Source: Gautieria morchelliformis (taxonomy: Eukaryota; Basidiomycota; Agaricomycetes; Gomphales; Gomphaceae). Taken from it: 64,000 bases of DNA. Of this stretch, positions 1 through 12,044 are shown piece by piece (positions within the stretch are counted from its first letter, which is position 1; every line of letters begins with the position of its first letter). The position numbers and the translations under genes were made by a program. The notes under the pieces are model-generated. The model worked only from the letters and a program-made list of their open reading frames with translations, was not told the origin of the DNA and made no database searches. Location: NCBI GenBank assembly GCA_015179125.1, contig WHVA01000124.1:124001-188000 (forward strand), in the 5' to 3' direction.

Positions 1-865
1 AAATTTAGAGTGAAGCGCAGTGCAAATGGGAATCATGAACTTTAAAACATTCAAGTGATGAGTCTGGCGACCAGCTTGGAAGATTCACTGGAGTCTGCAA
101 GTGTATAAATTCAGTATGGGAAGTGATCAAGGGCCAATCACAAAATGTGGAGGTCTCCTAAAAATGCACAAGGAAAGCATCAGAGCCCTTTAGCAAGTGA
201 GGTAATCTCATATCTGTTCTTGCCAGTATAGTATAGGATGCATGGTAAGCTACCTAACTCAATGATTGAACAACTGCAACTATAGCGACAAAGTCCTACT
301 GTCATAACCAGGTATCTGCTGCACTCGTGACTACACATGCCCTTTGAAATGTGTAAGTGGTAATGATTGTGTGAGGAAGCTGTTGCCACTAGTAGTTGTT
401 GCCTCAGATATCAAATAAATATTCTGACAGAGCACTGGGAAAGCTCAGAAGAGGCATCAGACAGGTAGCTATCTACTATTTGGCCAGGGTGACCTATACC
501 ACCAGTCAAGGTTTTCCTTTGCAACAGGTTTATGAGATGCTGTGGCCAAAACAGTGTGACACATTATTTGTGTGAAACTTCTGAAAGCTTTCACACACAT
601 TTCTCTAATGCTCTCTCCTAAACATCAACTTTCAGGTTGTTGCAAAGTTGAAGGTCACACAGTCTGGCAGAGATGGATCCAATAGACAGCATGCAAATGT
701 TCTTGCATTTGCTCAAATCACAAGACAGTACACAACTCAACCAATATGGGATTTCTGCATGGTGCATAGTGATAGTACAAGCATAAGATAAGTGCAACTC
801 CCATGCACTAACTATATAGTAGGTCCACATGTACTGGCCCCTTAAGAATCCACAATACTTACATA
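1..865. other. Stretch without recognisable gene
   Basis: AT-rich sequence with only short open frames that resemble nothing I know. It lies at the edge of the nested transposon block and is probably old repeat sequence, but I see no terminal repeats or coding motif in it. Confidence 0.5.
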
Positions 866-1250
866 TGTTAAGGCTGGAAGTTGTACTGAGACTCAGCTCA
901 AAATGAGAGCCAACCCAAGGTTCGAAACTGAGGGCTTGACTTTAATGTCATAGGATGCGCCCACTCAGTGTTCTGCCCTAATTTCGGGAACAGGGTTTGG
1001 CTTTAAGCTGAGATTTAGGAATTGATATCTGACAGAAGAGCTTAGGGTACAAGGATCTATATCTGAACTGAGGGACTAGCATACATGACTGAGGGTTTTT
1101 ATAGGAAGAGCAGGAATCAGGGACAGGGGTACTAAGATTGGATCAAAAGAACAAGGGAATGAAGGGTTGAACATACAGTGATTGTGTGGGAACTAGCTGA
1201 AGGGAAATCAGGGGTGATAAGGAATGAAAGGGGAAAGCCAAGGAGGATGT
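866..1250 (-). repeat. Partial LTR, family of the 25690-26179 solo LTR
   Basis: Read on the minus strand, this matches the 3' three quarters of the LTR at 25690-26179. Shared landmarks are the end TGTTAAG here (complement of CTTAACA), the block around 952-990 that is the complement of the 'gggcagaacactgagtggg' block at 26066, and a purine-rich tract at 1200-1250 matching the pyrimidine-rich part of the other copy. The 5' end of the LTR is not clear beyond about 1250. I see no target duplication. Confidence 0.6.
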
Positions 1251-1731
1251 TCAGATTGACAATAAAGTACATTCTTATATTAGATATCTTTAAAGTATCA
1301 ACCATAACTGAATTCATAGTCCATCATTTTGAGCAATTTGTATATTGTGGATATTCTGAAATTTTTTGAATGCTCTGAGATTTTAAAAATATGTTTGTAT
1401 GTGCTGAAACATGGTGTGTATTGAGATAACAGAGCAATTTCAGATAGGATTTGGATAACTATATGTTAAAAGTATATATGAAGTTTGTTAGATGTACAAT
1501 GATAGTTGTAAATGCAAGTATGGACCATATGACTATATGTTAGAAGTGTATATGAAGCTTGTTAGATATACAATGATAGAATGTAGAAGCAAGTATGGAC
1601 AATAACTCTACTATATTATTATATATGGTTGATAGATCTGATTAGAAGGTATGTTTAAAATAATATGCATGTATAAGTAGTAGGAAGATATATAACTATT
1701 GATGTTTAGACAATAGGGTATGCACCATTTC
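1251..1731. other. AT-rich stretch without gene
   Basis: Very AT-rich, no coding motif. It contains the tandem duplication listed separately at 1458-1605. Confidence 0.5.
1458..1605. repeat. 74 bp tandem duplication
   Basis: Two head-to-tail units, 1458-1531 and 1532-1605, each starting ACTATATGTTA and ending near GCAAGTATGGAC. They differ at roughly ten positions, so the duplication is not recent. Confidence 0.75.
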
Positions 1732-1788
1732 TGCCAGGGGAACCTCTCCCGAGCATATTTCCAGTCTTGTCTTCAGTTCTGACCTGAG
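1732..1788 (+). repeat. Possible left end of an outer LTR (470-490 bp family)
   Basis: Starts TGCCAGGGGAACCTC, like the TGTCAGGGG ends of the LTRs at 5889 and 28338. The presumed continuation after the nested insertions is 12387-12689, which has the same 'cctctttggatcctcctctgccaggtgag' type motif and ends in GTAACA. I see no matching target duplication, so the call is tentative. Confidence 0.35.
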
Positions 1789-2713
1789 TGTCAAGATTGG
1801 ATTTTAGGCCTTAATATCATGTATTAGTGAACACAGCGAATGCCTGAATAGCTTGTGCAAAGAAGTATGCTGTTCAGTGAATAGGATGAACCAATAAATG
1901 TTCAGAAGGTAAGAAGGCTGCCTGAATGGAGCTCGCCCTATCTACAGTCATAGTGAAGTAGCCCGTGACACTTGATGATGTAACGTGCAAGGTGTCATGG
2001 AAAGGTTGTTCGGCAGCAACAATCCTTTCGCCGGCGAAGGTGCTCCTTTGGAGCCCTTGGCTGACAGCACTGATAATAGTACAAAGACTAAGGTAATGAA
2101 GGTGAAGTACGAAAGCTCACCAGTGGTGCTTAAGTCCTCCTCTGGTCGAAGATAGAAATCTATAGGAGAGGGCTCAAGATGATAGTCACAGTGAGGTCAA
2201 GTTTTGCACAAGATAGATGTATGATAATTGAACTGGGGAATATACATGCAAATGTAAACTACTTATATCGAATGGTCATATGATATCAGCGAATAGGAAA
2301 GAGGCCGTCATGAGGCAGGGTTGGATAGGGGTGTGCAGTCAAGATACAAATAGATGAAACGTATATGCAATAGAGGAAGGGAGGAGTGCGAACATGAAAC
2401 AAGGGAGGGAGAGAGGATGAAGGCACCTATGTAAGAAAACACGCCTTGAGACCTGCATACATGTCACCCTGCATGGACTCTTCATCTGCTGGGTTGATCC
2501 CACATGATCTATGGGTAGGACATCCGGCAAATACGTTCTGGCCATAGGAACACCCAAAGGGGGTTGAGTCGAGAAGATGATGGGGCCAATGATGAACCAT
2601 CACGCCGGGTAAAGGATGTCGATCGTGTTTGATGGCATGCCTGCTGGTGAATAACGTGAGTAGCGAACAACTGTTCGGTGAGTTCGGCGAAGAGTGAATG
2701 GAGCGGACATAGA
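1789..2713 (+). mobile_element. Solo LTR, ~1 kb family (left part, split by 9.55 kb element)
   Basis: Begins TGTCAAGATTGG, exactly as the solo LTR at 48547-49518, and follows it colinearly through the 'agtgaacacagcgaatgcctgaat' region and the GATCTATGGGTAGGACATCC region. It is interrupted at 2713 by the gypsy element and resumes at 12269. The whole LTR is flanked by the 5 bp duplication CTGAG (1784-1788 and 12382-12386), which shows that it inserted as a unit before the gypsy element landed in it. Confidence 0.9.
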
Positions 2714-2928
2714 TGTAAAGGGTGTCGATCTTAGAACCTTGTATCACAAGGGCACTACAGAACTTGACCAATGAGTGGTATTCTGAATACTATGTAGTGA
2801 CAGGTAAGAGTAAGATGCGATGGGGACCACTGGCCAGTTCCCATGCATAAACTATACAGTGGGTCCCTAAGGGGCCCACTGGGATTATGTAATAACTATT
2901 GTACATGTAGATACACAGGTTATTTACA
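2714..2928 (-). repeat. 3' LTR of the 9.55 kb gypsy element
   Basis: 215 bp, starts TGTAAA and ends TTTACA (perfect 6 bp inverted ends). It differs from the partner LTR at 12054-12268 at only a handful of positions by eye, which points to a fairly young insertion relative to its neighbours. Confidence 0.95.
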
Positions 2929-2940
2929 CCCTCCCCCTCT
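2929..2940 (-). promoter_or_regulatory. Polypurine tract of the 9.55 kb gypsy element
   Basis: Minus-strand AGAGGGGGAGGG directly abuts the 3' LTR. This is the expected primer site for plus-strand DNA synthesis in reverse transcription. Confidence 0.85.
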
Positions 2941-2961
2941 ATAGACAACTATAGGGGTCAA

Positions 2962-4934
2962 CTACGACTCATAGAGGTCATCCATAAGGGAGTCCTCTAA
3001 AGTGGCCGATATGATGACGTCATCATCATACGGGGCCGGTGGAGCACGTGACTCCTCCGGGGGCACCTCCGCATCATCGGTGGTGATTGGGTGAGGCTGG
3101 TCGGCCTCACCACTAGCGGCGGTATCCGCTTGGATGATGAGGCCAGTGTCCTCGCGGAGCATGGCCTCAACGGCCAGGTCCTCAGCCTGAGGAGGGGGCC
3201 GGAAGCACGCCAGCTCTTGATCGAGCTGAGCGTGAGTGAGGGGTCACGGCACCGCGGCCCTCACATGGCTGGTCTCGATGACCTTTTGTTGGCCCTCGCG
3301 GGCGGCGGCACTGAATGCCGTGCCGGTGATGCTGTGTTGAACATAGTGTTCAATGCGTGCCACTCGCTCACGAGTGACCCCCACGTAGCGGGCCAACCAT
3401 CTCGCGATCTCGGCGAGGGGGATGTCGGGGCCGGCTCGGCCCTCCACAGGGAATGGGCCCGCGATTGAGAGCCGCAGGGTGGTGCTCTGAGGCGTCAGCA
3501 CTTCCCTGGTGTCGACGAGGCTCGACCATTGGTCTGTCGAGCCGAATAGGTCGAGTAGCCTCACCCTGAGAGGTGATGCGACCCCTTTGACCCGGGGCGC
3601 AAGGGCCTTCAACCACATCCAGACGTCCATGTCGTCTAGGTTGAAGGTGCCATCTGCGTTGTCACGGATGGCGGATGGGATTCCTTCAGGGTTATGTATC
3701 CAACCCTTCAGGATGGCCACGATATCGTGCGGGGTACCGCCTGCTATCATGAGACAATCCCTTTTGGGATTGCGAGCGCGTTGTTTGCGCTCGATGCGTT
3801 TAAATACGCCGATCATCTCACCTGTATGCGCGAGCTGTGGCATCTCTTTTGCCCACGCTAAGAGTTCGATGAAGCGTGGTTTGTCGAGCGGGCAGACATC
3901 GTACCATTGAGTACGACGCTGTTGGGCCTTCCCTACTGGCCGTGGTAGGAGGCCCGTCTCGGAGATTGGTGGATCTCCGAGTGGGATGAGTGTCCCCTCC
4001 CCCAGGTAGGGAGGGTGAACTGTCCCCGCCGGTGGAGGCAGGGCCACGCCAGGCCCAATGTACTGGGCCTCGACCTGTGCTATCCGCCGTTGAAGGGTGG
4101 GGTCGTTGACAGTGTGCGACAATGACGCCGCTAGGTAAGCGCTAATCGCGCTTTCCCTTGCAATGGTTAGCCCATTGACGGTGTTGGGGGAGCCGCGCAA
4201 TTTCTTGTGCTTTTTCTTTGGCTGCTCTGCCAGCCGCTGTGCCCTTTCCGGGTCGTACGTCTTCCAGACGGACGAGTCTGATTCCCATCCTTCTGGGATG
4301 CCATACGCAGAGTCGGAAGGCGCGGCCTTTTTGAGGCAACGTGGGCCAGGGTAACCTGGAGCTGGGCTGCGCTTAGCTGTTGCTCCAGTTCCTTTATCTT
4401 GGCATGCTTGGTTGCGAGTGCATCGTCGCGGTCTTCGACTGCGTGTTCCAACTCCTTGACCTCTTTTTTAAGGTCATGGATGTCCCGGAGGGGCTCTTCT
4501 CGCGTGTCACATGTGATCCCCCTTGGGAGCCATCCCCAGGCTGCATCGACGGCGTGGCCGATGTCTTCGTCCCACAATTTGACCTTGCAGGTGCCTGTCG
4601 CGGCCCTTAGGTGCGCGGCGTAGTCCGCGCACGTTGGGCAATTGTCTGGGTGGATGATGGCGAGGGCATCCTCCCATCCCACGATCATCCAGTGCTCCTG
4701 GTCTATTGGAGCATGGAGAATGTCTGCGGCCCCCTGTCTCGGGGCCATTGCTCGCGTTGTAGACGTTGACGGATCAATGTCCATCCCATCTTTGGGGGGC
4801 ATCATCTTCGTGGGGATGATGGTGGTTAGCTTCGAAGAAGCGATGCACCCTCGGAAAGATCCGAGGTGAAAATTTAACCGCGCTGTGGCCGGTGCATCAC
4901 GTGGTCTGCACGTGACAGACGCGTCTAGCGGCAT
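2962..4934 (-). pseudogene. Extra ORF between integrase and 3' LTR of the gypsy element
   Basis: I do not recognise this protein. The N-terminal part (4934-4167) has an acidic region with a Cys-x2-Cys pair (CPTC) and a heptad-like coiled coil (EVKELEHAVEDRDD, KIKELEQQL). After a frameshift around 4190-4330 the ORF continues (4200-3244) with a Trp-rich central part (DDMDVWMWLKALAP) and then, through one in-frame TGA at 3244-3246, in the same frame to an acidic tail ending at 2962. The combined length is near 600 residues. It starts just before the pol stop codon (4925) and occupies the position of an envelope gene, but I see no signal peptide or membrane segment. It is a third gene of the element, degraded by at least one frameshift and one stop. 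Confidence 0.7.
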
Positions 4935-5888
4935 CTAGGGAGGTTGCGTGGCTTGCCCACCCCCCGAAGCTCTAGATAGCTATCTAGGGCTTCAAGGTCC
5001 TTGCAGGATGACATGGGTTCCCATGTCATGTCGCCTAGGGTCCAACGGACCTGGAACTCCAGGTCCGTTGAGTTTATCCATCGATGTGCGATAATCTCGT
5101 CGACGAGCCACTCCTCGTCGTCATTCGCTCCGAAGTCATAAAATGACTTGGCCTCACGACGAGGGAACAATTTGTCATTGTTAGCCTCGTATCGCCGTAC
5201 GAGGCTTGAATGGAAGACTGGTGAAATGCGACGGCTTTTCAGCTCGTCGGGAAGATCGAGGGTCACCGTCGAGGCGTCGTTGTGAGCCTCGATGACATGG
5301 TACGGTCCGATGTACCGCGGGACTTGTTTTCTGGCTCTTCCTTTCGGGAGAGTTAGGTTTTGTGTCGAGAGGTAGACGCGGTCATTGGCCGCGTATCTGT
5401 CGCTCGCCATACGTTTCTTATTTGCATGAAACGTTTGCGTCACTCGATGCTCTATGATTGCATTGTGTGCCGCCATCAGGTTCCGTTTTGCCTGATGTGC
5501 GAACCGGGCTACCCCCTTGAACGGGGTGTCCACGGCTATGGGGAGGTCTATCCGCGGCATATAGCCATGGTTCAGCTCGAAAGGTGCAAATCCTGTGGTC
5601 GTGCTGACGTTGCTGTTGAGGGCGACCTCAACCATTGGGCATTTCAATGCCCAATCCTTCTGATTGTCTCTGATGACCGCGCGCAATATCTGGCCGATCG
5701 AGCGGTTTGCCCGCTCGGTGGCTCCATCCGTTTGGGGATGGAAGGCAGTTGACATGAGGAGCTTAGTCCCCATGAGTCTCTGTAGTTCATGCCAGAAGAT
5801 CGACGTGAACTTTGAGTCTCTGTCCAAGACAATGGAGTCGGGAACTCTGTGGAGTCGAACGACCTCCTTCAGAAACAGCCAGGCTACT

Positions 5889-6378
5889 TGTCAGGGGACA
5901 CCCTGTTTTCCAATTCCAGTTCCGACACCACACCCAGTTCCGACTCCATTTCCGACTCCGGTTCCGGTTCCGATTCCATCTCCGCCTCCGCTTTCGGAAA
6001 TGATTCCGCTTCTGGGAGAACTTCCACCAGTTCTGTTCGCCTCGCCAGTTCCACTCCAATTTCCGACTTCCACTCTCGGAACAGTGTCGGAAATCAAGCG
6101 ACTCGCGTAATAAGTGGCATCAAGGGTCGGTCAAGGGTCAGGGTGGTCAGGGAGATGCAGGGTTGATGGCGGGTGCCAAGTGTTGTCCCTGGCTGCGCAG
6201 CGTAGGATAATACGGGCTCGCTGACATTGGGGGTCCTTAGACTTTTCTCTTTGGATTTCCCCTTGTCAGGTGAGAATCCCCTCTCTTGTATACTCTGTTC
6301 ATTTATACATACTTTGGATTTCCCCTTGTCAGTTGTGTGGTAGTGTGATCTCCACAACCAGCCAGGGTTGCCCTTACA
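5889..6378 (+). mobile_element. Solo LTR (490 bp) inside the integrase gene
   Basis: Starts TGTCAGGGG and ends CCCTTACA, with the 5 bp target duplication CTACT on both sides (5884-5888 and 6379-6383). It matches the LTR at 28338-28806 along its length, including a TTCCGACTCC-type minisatellite and the doubled motif GGATTTCCCCTTGTCAG. It breaks the host element's integrase between ...SAKGVV and ...LDRDSKF. Confidence 0.95.
5912..6010 (+). repeat. (TTCCRN)n minisatellite inside the solo LTR
   Basis: About 16 imperfect 6 bp units of the type TTCCGA/TTCCGG. The homologous stretch in the 28338-28806 LTR (28360-28440) has fewer units, so copy number accounts for part of the length difference between the two LTRs. 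Confidence 0.7.
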
Positions 6379-8783
6379 CTACTCCCTTGGCTGACACGCT
6401 CATCGTGGTTGGTACGAGGTGTACGAGCGACGTTAGTCGGTCGATGACTACCATCAGGTAGTCACAGTCGTTGGATTTGGGCAGGGGCCCCATGAAGTCG
6501 ATGCCAATCGACTGCCATGGCCTATCCAGAATGGGTAGGCTGTGTAGTAGGCCTTTGGGCCGTTGTGGTCCGGTTTTCGTCATCTGACATCTCACGCACA
6601 ATGTGCAGAACGCTTCTATGTCTGGGCTCATGCCCGGCCACCAATATGCTCTTTGAACATAGTTCGAAGTCTTCAGATGGCCGTAGTGGCCGACTATCTG
6701 ATGTGCCCGATCAATGATAATTTCGATCAGCTTCCTTCCCCCTTGAAGAACAGAGTGGGGGATGGCAATGACGTCTCTTTTGAGCTGGTTCTTAGTCCAG
6801 ATCAGCCTGTCCCGGATCCCGAATCTCAGGTGAGCGTCCGGGTGCGCCATGATCTTTGTGAACATGGCCTCCCTGTGGTACGCGTCTCGTAGGACCTTAG
6901 ACAGGTCTATGCCTTCCTCGACGACCCGGCGCAGGGGCGCGCCATCATTTCCTGCGGCGATAACTCTGACGTTGTCGTCGTCGTCATCACGTGACGCAGC
7001 GACGTTTGCGGGCTCTGGTGAGCCCTCGTTTAATGCGGCGGATTCCATTACTCTCGCCTCTGTCTTCTCAGTGAGGCGTTTAGAGCGTCTTGTCGCCGCT
7101 GTTCGCAGCTCAATATACCGGTCAATGGGCAATAACTCACCGTCCGGGTCTAAACGCGCATCTGCATTCACGAAGACGTGGTCCGGGTGATTGTCATCAC
7201 TCGTGTTGTTCTCGTAGTAGCACGACAGGCAGTCCGCTACCTTGTTCTCTACACCGTCGACATAAACGGTGTTGAAATTGAACCGGGAGAGAAACTCCCA
7301 CCATCTGACCTGGCGGTCAGATAGGCTCTTCTGGGTCTCTAAGTACTCGAGTCCTTTGTGGTCTGTGACGAGGGTGAACCTTTGCCCCAGCAGTTTGTCC
7401 TCCCATTTCATGAGAGCCTCGAGCACCGTGATCGTCTCGTGCTCGTGATTCCGGTAGTGTTGCTGAGCAATGCTGAACTTCTTTGGCAAGAAGCTGGCAG
7501 GTCGACAGGTTTTCCAGTCAGGACCTTGGCCGCAGACGCACCGACGCCAGCTTTCGACCCGTCGGTGATCACCCAGATCGGCTCTGGGCACCTTGCGTCT
7601 ACTGGACACAGGATCGGGGCCTTACAGGCCAACACTTAATGCTTTGCCAGCATTTGTCTAGTAGTGGAGTCCATTCGAATGGACGGTTATTACGCGCACA
7701 GCCTGATAGTGGGGTGGTATATGTGCTAACATCTGGCATGTAGTGTGCCAGATACTGTACCAGCCCAAGGAAACGCTGGACGTCGTTGAACGTCTGTGGC
7801 CTGCGCCACTCGCGGATGCGTTGCATCTTGTCCTCGTCGGCATGTACCCCTTGGCCATCGATGATATGGCTGAGACACTCCATTCGGATGGAATAGAGGT
7901 CCACCTTTTTCTTGCTCAGAAAAAGGTGATTCTTCCTCAGTCTGTCAAAGACGATGTAGAGGTGCTCTTCATGCTCTTGTATTGAGAGCGAGAATATGAA
8001 GATGTCGTCCATGTATACATGGACGAAGCAACCTATGCAGTCGTGGAAAATGGCTGTCATCAGCCGTTGGAATGTTGATGGGGCGTTACAGTCCCCCATC
8101 TGTATCACCTGGCTCCTGAAGGTGCCAAGGATTGTGGCAAAGGCAGTCTTTGCTACGTGATCTGGATGGATACAGATCTGCTTGTATGCTTCTGACATAT
8201 CAAGTTTTGTTCGATACCGACAGCGAGCCATGTCGCTGCGAATGATATCCTGATCCGGGAAGGGCGTGACGTCCTTCACCATGTTCTCGTTCTGCTGGCG
8301 CAGATCGAAGACAGTTCGCAATGTACCGTTCTTCTTCGGCACACACAGCATGGGCACGGCCTGCTGCGCGACTGCCAGAATCCACCACTTTGCAGTGGTG
8401 TATCATTCTATCTTAGCCGACAGTTCCTCTTGGAAGTGTTCGGGGCATTTCAGTAGTCAATACCGCATGTGCTTGTTGGGATCGATGAGGTTGATCTTAT
8501 GGTTGATCTCCCGTAGTGGCGGGAGTTCTAATGGAATTCCACTGACTAAGTCAGTGATTCGTTCCATCCATTCCTCGCCGAGGCGAGGAAGGTCATCATC
8601 CATGAGGATGATGGTGGTGGTTGGCTTAGAAGCCATTAGGCGCTGTTGGCATCTATTAGGTCCCGCGGCGCGTGGACCCGCTTTCCTCTTTCCCATCGCT
8701 TTCACCGTTAGGTGAGAGCGCCTCTCCCTACAGTTGTAATGTGAGTTTGAGGACGAGTCGTCCCGCGACTCGTCCTCCTGGCT

Positions 8784-10536
8784 TCAATGAGCCAGGTTAG
8801 GCTTTGGTGCCTGGGTGATCCTGCTCACCCGTGGCCCCTTGTCCTCGTTCGTCGATCCGTCATCATCGAATGAGACCTTGCCCGTGGGGATCACTTCGTT
8901 CCCCTTGCGGATCGTCCCTGGGCTCGAGAAGTCCAGGGTTATGCCGAATCTCCTTAGGAACGGTGTCCCTAAGATAGTGTCGTAATATTCGACGTTCGCT
9001 ATGTCGAAATATTCGTTGTATGTCTCACGACCAAATTTGATGGTTGTGTTCATTCCATAGTTGATCGTGGAATGGCTGCCTATGCAGGCTAGCTGCAGCG
9101 TGATTGGCTGCTCCAGGGAGAATGTCTTCATCCCTGTAGCTCGCATGAATTCGGGGGATAGCAGTACCCCTTCGCTGCCGCTATCTAGCAGGCAGTGGGC
9201 TTTTACGCCGTTTATTTCCCAGTACCCCGATAGGGTACGGTTCTCACTGCGTGGGCGTGTTGGCCGCGTCCTGTGTTTGCTTCGGTGGTGATACACTGGC
9301 TCGGCCGCCTTGTCTGGCGTGACCGACGTGCGTGCCGCCATGACCTTTGTGGCGGTTTCATCCTCCAGCACGAATCTGATCGCACTGGACCTGTAGGTGG
9401 TATCTTCCACCTCCTCATCCCATTCATAGTATTGGGACGGCTCTGGGTCCCACTCTTCAGTGGGTGCATCTCCATTGTCCAGAGTGTCGTTGGGTTGGGG
9501 ATCACCCTCCCCCTCTTCATCAATCTGTTGAAGAGAATTTTGACTGAGATCCATCTCCGGATCCTCGGCCTCATCATCGTGCATCATGGCTGCTGTCCTT
9601 ATACCGGACCTAAGCCGGGGGCACTCTGCTTTCTTGTGGCCAGGTTGGCCACATTCAAAGCACGTGGTGTTGCTTTGGCTACCGCTAGGCTGATTGTTAG
9701 GCCAGCCCAACGTTTTCGTTGGTGGGGCAGGTCGTGGGGATGACCCTGACGCTTGAGGCTGTTTAGCTTCAGGCGGGCGTCCAGCTTGTGCTGGGCGTGA
9801 GGGTGGTAGCCGTTGTCCTGTTCCGCTTCTTGAGAACAGGCTGGGCCTGGTCAGGCCCGTTTGTGTCAACGGCTTGCTCCCTGTGAGCCAGGCAGCACTT
9901 GCCGTTGCTGCTGTGCTTTCTGCGGGGCGCATCCCCATGTTGTATCGGGATGCCTCCTCAACCATCCGGGCCGTCTTGAAGAGTTGCTCTATTGAGCTGC
10001 TCTTGGCATTATAGCCCTTTTTGAGGACCTCATTGCGCAGTGTTTCGCGCAGCGCCGATATGAACCGTCTCCGGAACGTGTAATTGTCTGGCGGCTGTAT
10101 CATACGTGTATTTCGTGAGCTTGTTCAGCATTTCCTGAATGGTTTTCATGCCCTGCATGACCGCGTCGAACTTATTCGATGCGTGATGGTACATCAGTGT
10201 GTGCAGGAACCTTTTTTGAAGGCCTTGCATCACAGTTTCCAGCGTCCAGCTGTGGACCTGGCGATCGAAGCTTTCAACATTTCGAAGGAACCACTCCTGG
10301 GCTTCGCCGGTGAGGCGAGTGCCCACGTAGCCGACCTGCATGTCTATGCTGGTTGGCCCTAGGAGGCAATTCATTTTCAGCCATCTTAGGATGGCTGCCA
10401 CGAAGATTTCAAACTCTTCGAGGTGAGATCCCCCGGCATATGGCTCGGGGTGAGCCAATTTCACGCCGGCTTTCGCTAGACAGACTTCTCCAGGTCTGTG
10501 TCTGCGGCGTCTGCTAACGCCACACGGATCATCCAT
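8784..10536 (-). pseudogene. gag: gag-protease of the 9.55 kb gypsy element
   Basis: The capsid-like region lies at 10536-10100 (EPYAGGSHLEEFEIFVAAILRW, then TRLTGEAQEWF, typical of Ty3 retrotransposon gag). A frameshift near 10095 moves to the next frame (DNYTFRRRFISALRETLRNEV). A CCHC zinc knuckle follows (CFECGQPGHKKAEC, near 9640), then an acidic linker, and a retropepsin with the catalytic LLDSGSEGVLLS near 9170 and ILGTPFLRRFGI near 8950. The frame ends at 8784, just upstream of the pol frame. Gag packages the RNA and the protease processes the polyprotein. The frameshift makes this copy non-functional unless it is bypassed. Confidence 0.9.
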
Positions 10537-11898
10537 GTGATCCTGTCGTACGGCTCCATTGGCACGATGTTGGCCTGGTCAGGGATTCCCTGGCCTTCCG
10601 TTGGGGCCATGGATCGCTCGCGCGGCTGTGACGCCGCGCGGGGCAGGCTGTTATATGCCCTGATGGGCCCTGGGCCCGGATTGGGCTTGGGATCGGGAGC
10701 ATTTTGTGCTCTCGGTTCTGGGGGCGTTTTGTGCCTGGTGTCCCCGGTCAGTCCCGCATTGCGGATCCGCAGCCTGCTGTTGTAGGCTGTGCATGCCTGC
10801 CGTGCGTCCTGTACAGCTTGCAAGAGCTGCTCGTTGGGCAGCTGAGTGGTGTGGCTGTGGGCCACTGTTTCTTCAGTGTTCTTCGCTAGTAGCTCGAGTG
10901 CCCGCATGTGGCGGCGTGCGGCTGCGGCTTCTTTACACTGCCAGTGTGCGACTTCAAGCTCTAAGCTCTCGGTCGTCGTTTCAGAGTCAGGCTCTGAGGC
11001 GACCTGATCCCTAATGATCTGTTGGATCGTCTTACAGCTGTCCGTTGGGGCAGCCGGTGGCTCTTGAGGTTCGTTCCCGAACCTTACGTCCTGTTCGACC
11101 GGGACGGCTGGCGGTGGCATTCGCTGCTTGTCCCGCTCCTTTCGGCGTGGGTCTTCCACGTTGCGACTGTGTTCGTTGGCTGCGGACTGTTGCGAGCTCG
11201 GATGAGTTGCGTCGCGTTCCCCGCGTGGGCCGAGGGCTTTCTGGACGTCCTCCAGCGTGGCTGCCTCTTGCAGCCTGATCTCCTCCGCCTGGTGGAGTTC
11301 CTTGCCGATTGCCATTAGGGCTGCGGTGGCATTGTCAAGCTGCGATGCCAGCTGATTGTGCTTGTGGCGCGTCAGCGTGCTTCAGTGCAGCGCAGCCTGC
11401 ACCTGTTTGTTCAGGGCCTCTGCCGTCTCGTGGTCGATGGCGTGAGCCCTCGAGCTCTTGCGACTGGAGCTCGAGTATTCCGAGTCCTGACCATCGTCTG
11501 GGGCTCATCTTTTTTGCTGTCATCCCCCTCCAGGGATGATCGTCGTCGCTCTACTTCGTGAGCATCAGTTTGAGTCGTGGCATTGTGCCCGCCTTGACGT
11601 TGTTGCTCTACCGTCTGATGACGGCGAGACTTCTCTGCCCTTTCCTTTGTCTCTGGGCAGAGAGGAATGGGGGGGTGGCACCGGCTCGTTGCCCGGCATC
11701 GTCTCTTCCTCGGCCACACTTGACGAGACGTGGTCTGGGTTTTCCTCGTCCTCTATTGAGGGAACGAGGGCGGTGAGATCTACGATCTCTCCGTCTTCTA
11801 TCGTCCTGGACTCTTGGTCCAGGGTAGCGTCAGCCGTCGTGTCGCTGGGCTGCGCCTGGGGCATGGACCTCGAGCTCGTCGCTCATGTCCGTCTTTGA
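10476..11898 (-). pseudogene. Gag N-terminal / leader region of the gypsy element
   Basis: Open frames at 11864-11565 and 11315-10476 are low-complexity, acidic and proline-rich, with a coiled-coil-like middle (ELLAKNTEETVAHSH). The second frame ends at 10476, overlapping the start of the capsid-like frame by about 60 bases. I take this as the extended N-terminal part of Gag broken by frameshifts, but a separate leader protein is possible. Confidence 0.5.
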
Positions 11899-12005
11899 CT
11901 GTGTGGAATCATCATGCTCGCAGCCGACAGTAGAGGAGCTACTGGAGGGTCTCAATGATGTTTAGTCGTCGACGCAGCGATCTTTTTCAAGATTGCTTCA
12001 AATCC

Positions 12006-12044
12006 ACTATCGGTTGGTCGCGTGGCGATCAACCACAGGATAGT
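12006..12044. other. 39-nt hairpin next to the 5' LTR of the gypsy element
   Basis: ACTATC plus GGTTGGTCGC pair with GCGATCAACC and GATAGT around a 3-nt loop; a 4-nt bulge separates the two stem parts and one position is a G-T wobble. It starts 9 bases inside the 5' LTR, where the primer-binding site should be. No TGG-starting tRNA-complementary site is visible there. Confidence 0.7.

Larger units (their letters stand above)
4925..8705 (-). pseudogene. pol: pol of the 9.55 kb gypsy element (RT, RNase H, integrase, chromodomain), interrupted
   Basis: Reverse transcriptase spans about 8457-7650, with the PKKNGTLRTVFDLRQQN start, KLDMSEAYKQI and the catalytic box VYMDDIFIFS. RNase H follows at about 7610-7180 (ITDGSKAGVG, TDHKGLEYLETQKSLSDRQ). 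Integrase has a zinc-binding HHCC (H-GHYGHLKT...C-C) near 6650 and the catalytic Asp in GIDFMGPLP. The core is then cut by the solo LTR at 5889-6378 and resumes at 5827 with LDRDSKFTS and FHPQTDGATERANR. A chromodomain (EWLVDEIIAHRW...VRWTLGDMTWEP) ends near 4950. In-frame TGA codons near 8453 and 8402 sit where Arg would fit. A frame change separates RT and RNase H near 7600. Confidence 0.92.

Noticed and set aside
2339..2771. Overlapping minus-strand frames of 72 and 114 codons
   Set aside because: They lie within LTR sequence and cross the LTR/element junction at 2713, so they cannot be an ancestral gene.
5360..5752. 130-codon plus-strand frame within the integrase region
   Set aside because: Opposite-strand shadow of the conserved integrase coding sequence.
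5912..6010. CRISPR-like or regulatory repeat array
   Set aside because: Units are only 6 bp without spacers; it is a minisatellite inside an LTR, shared with 28360-28440.
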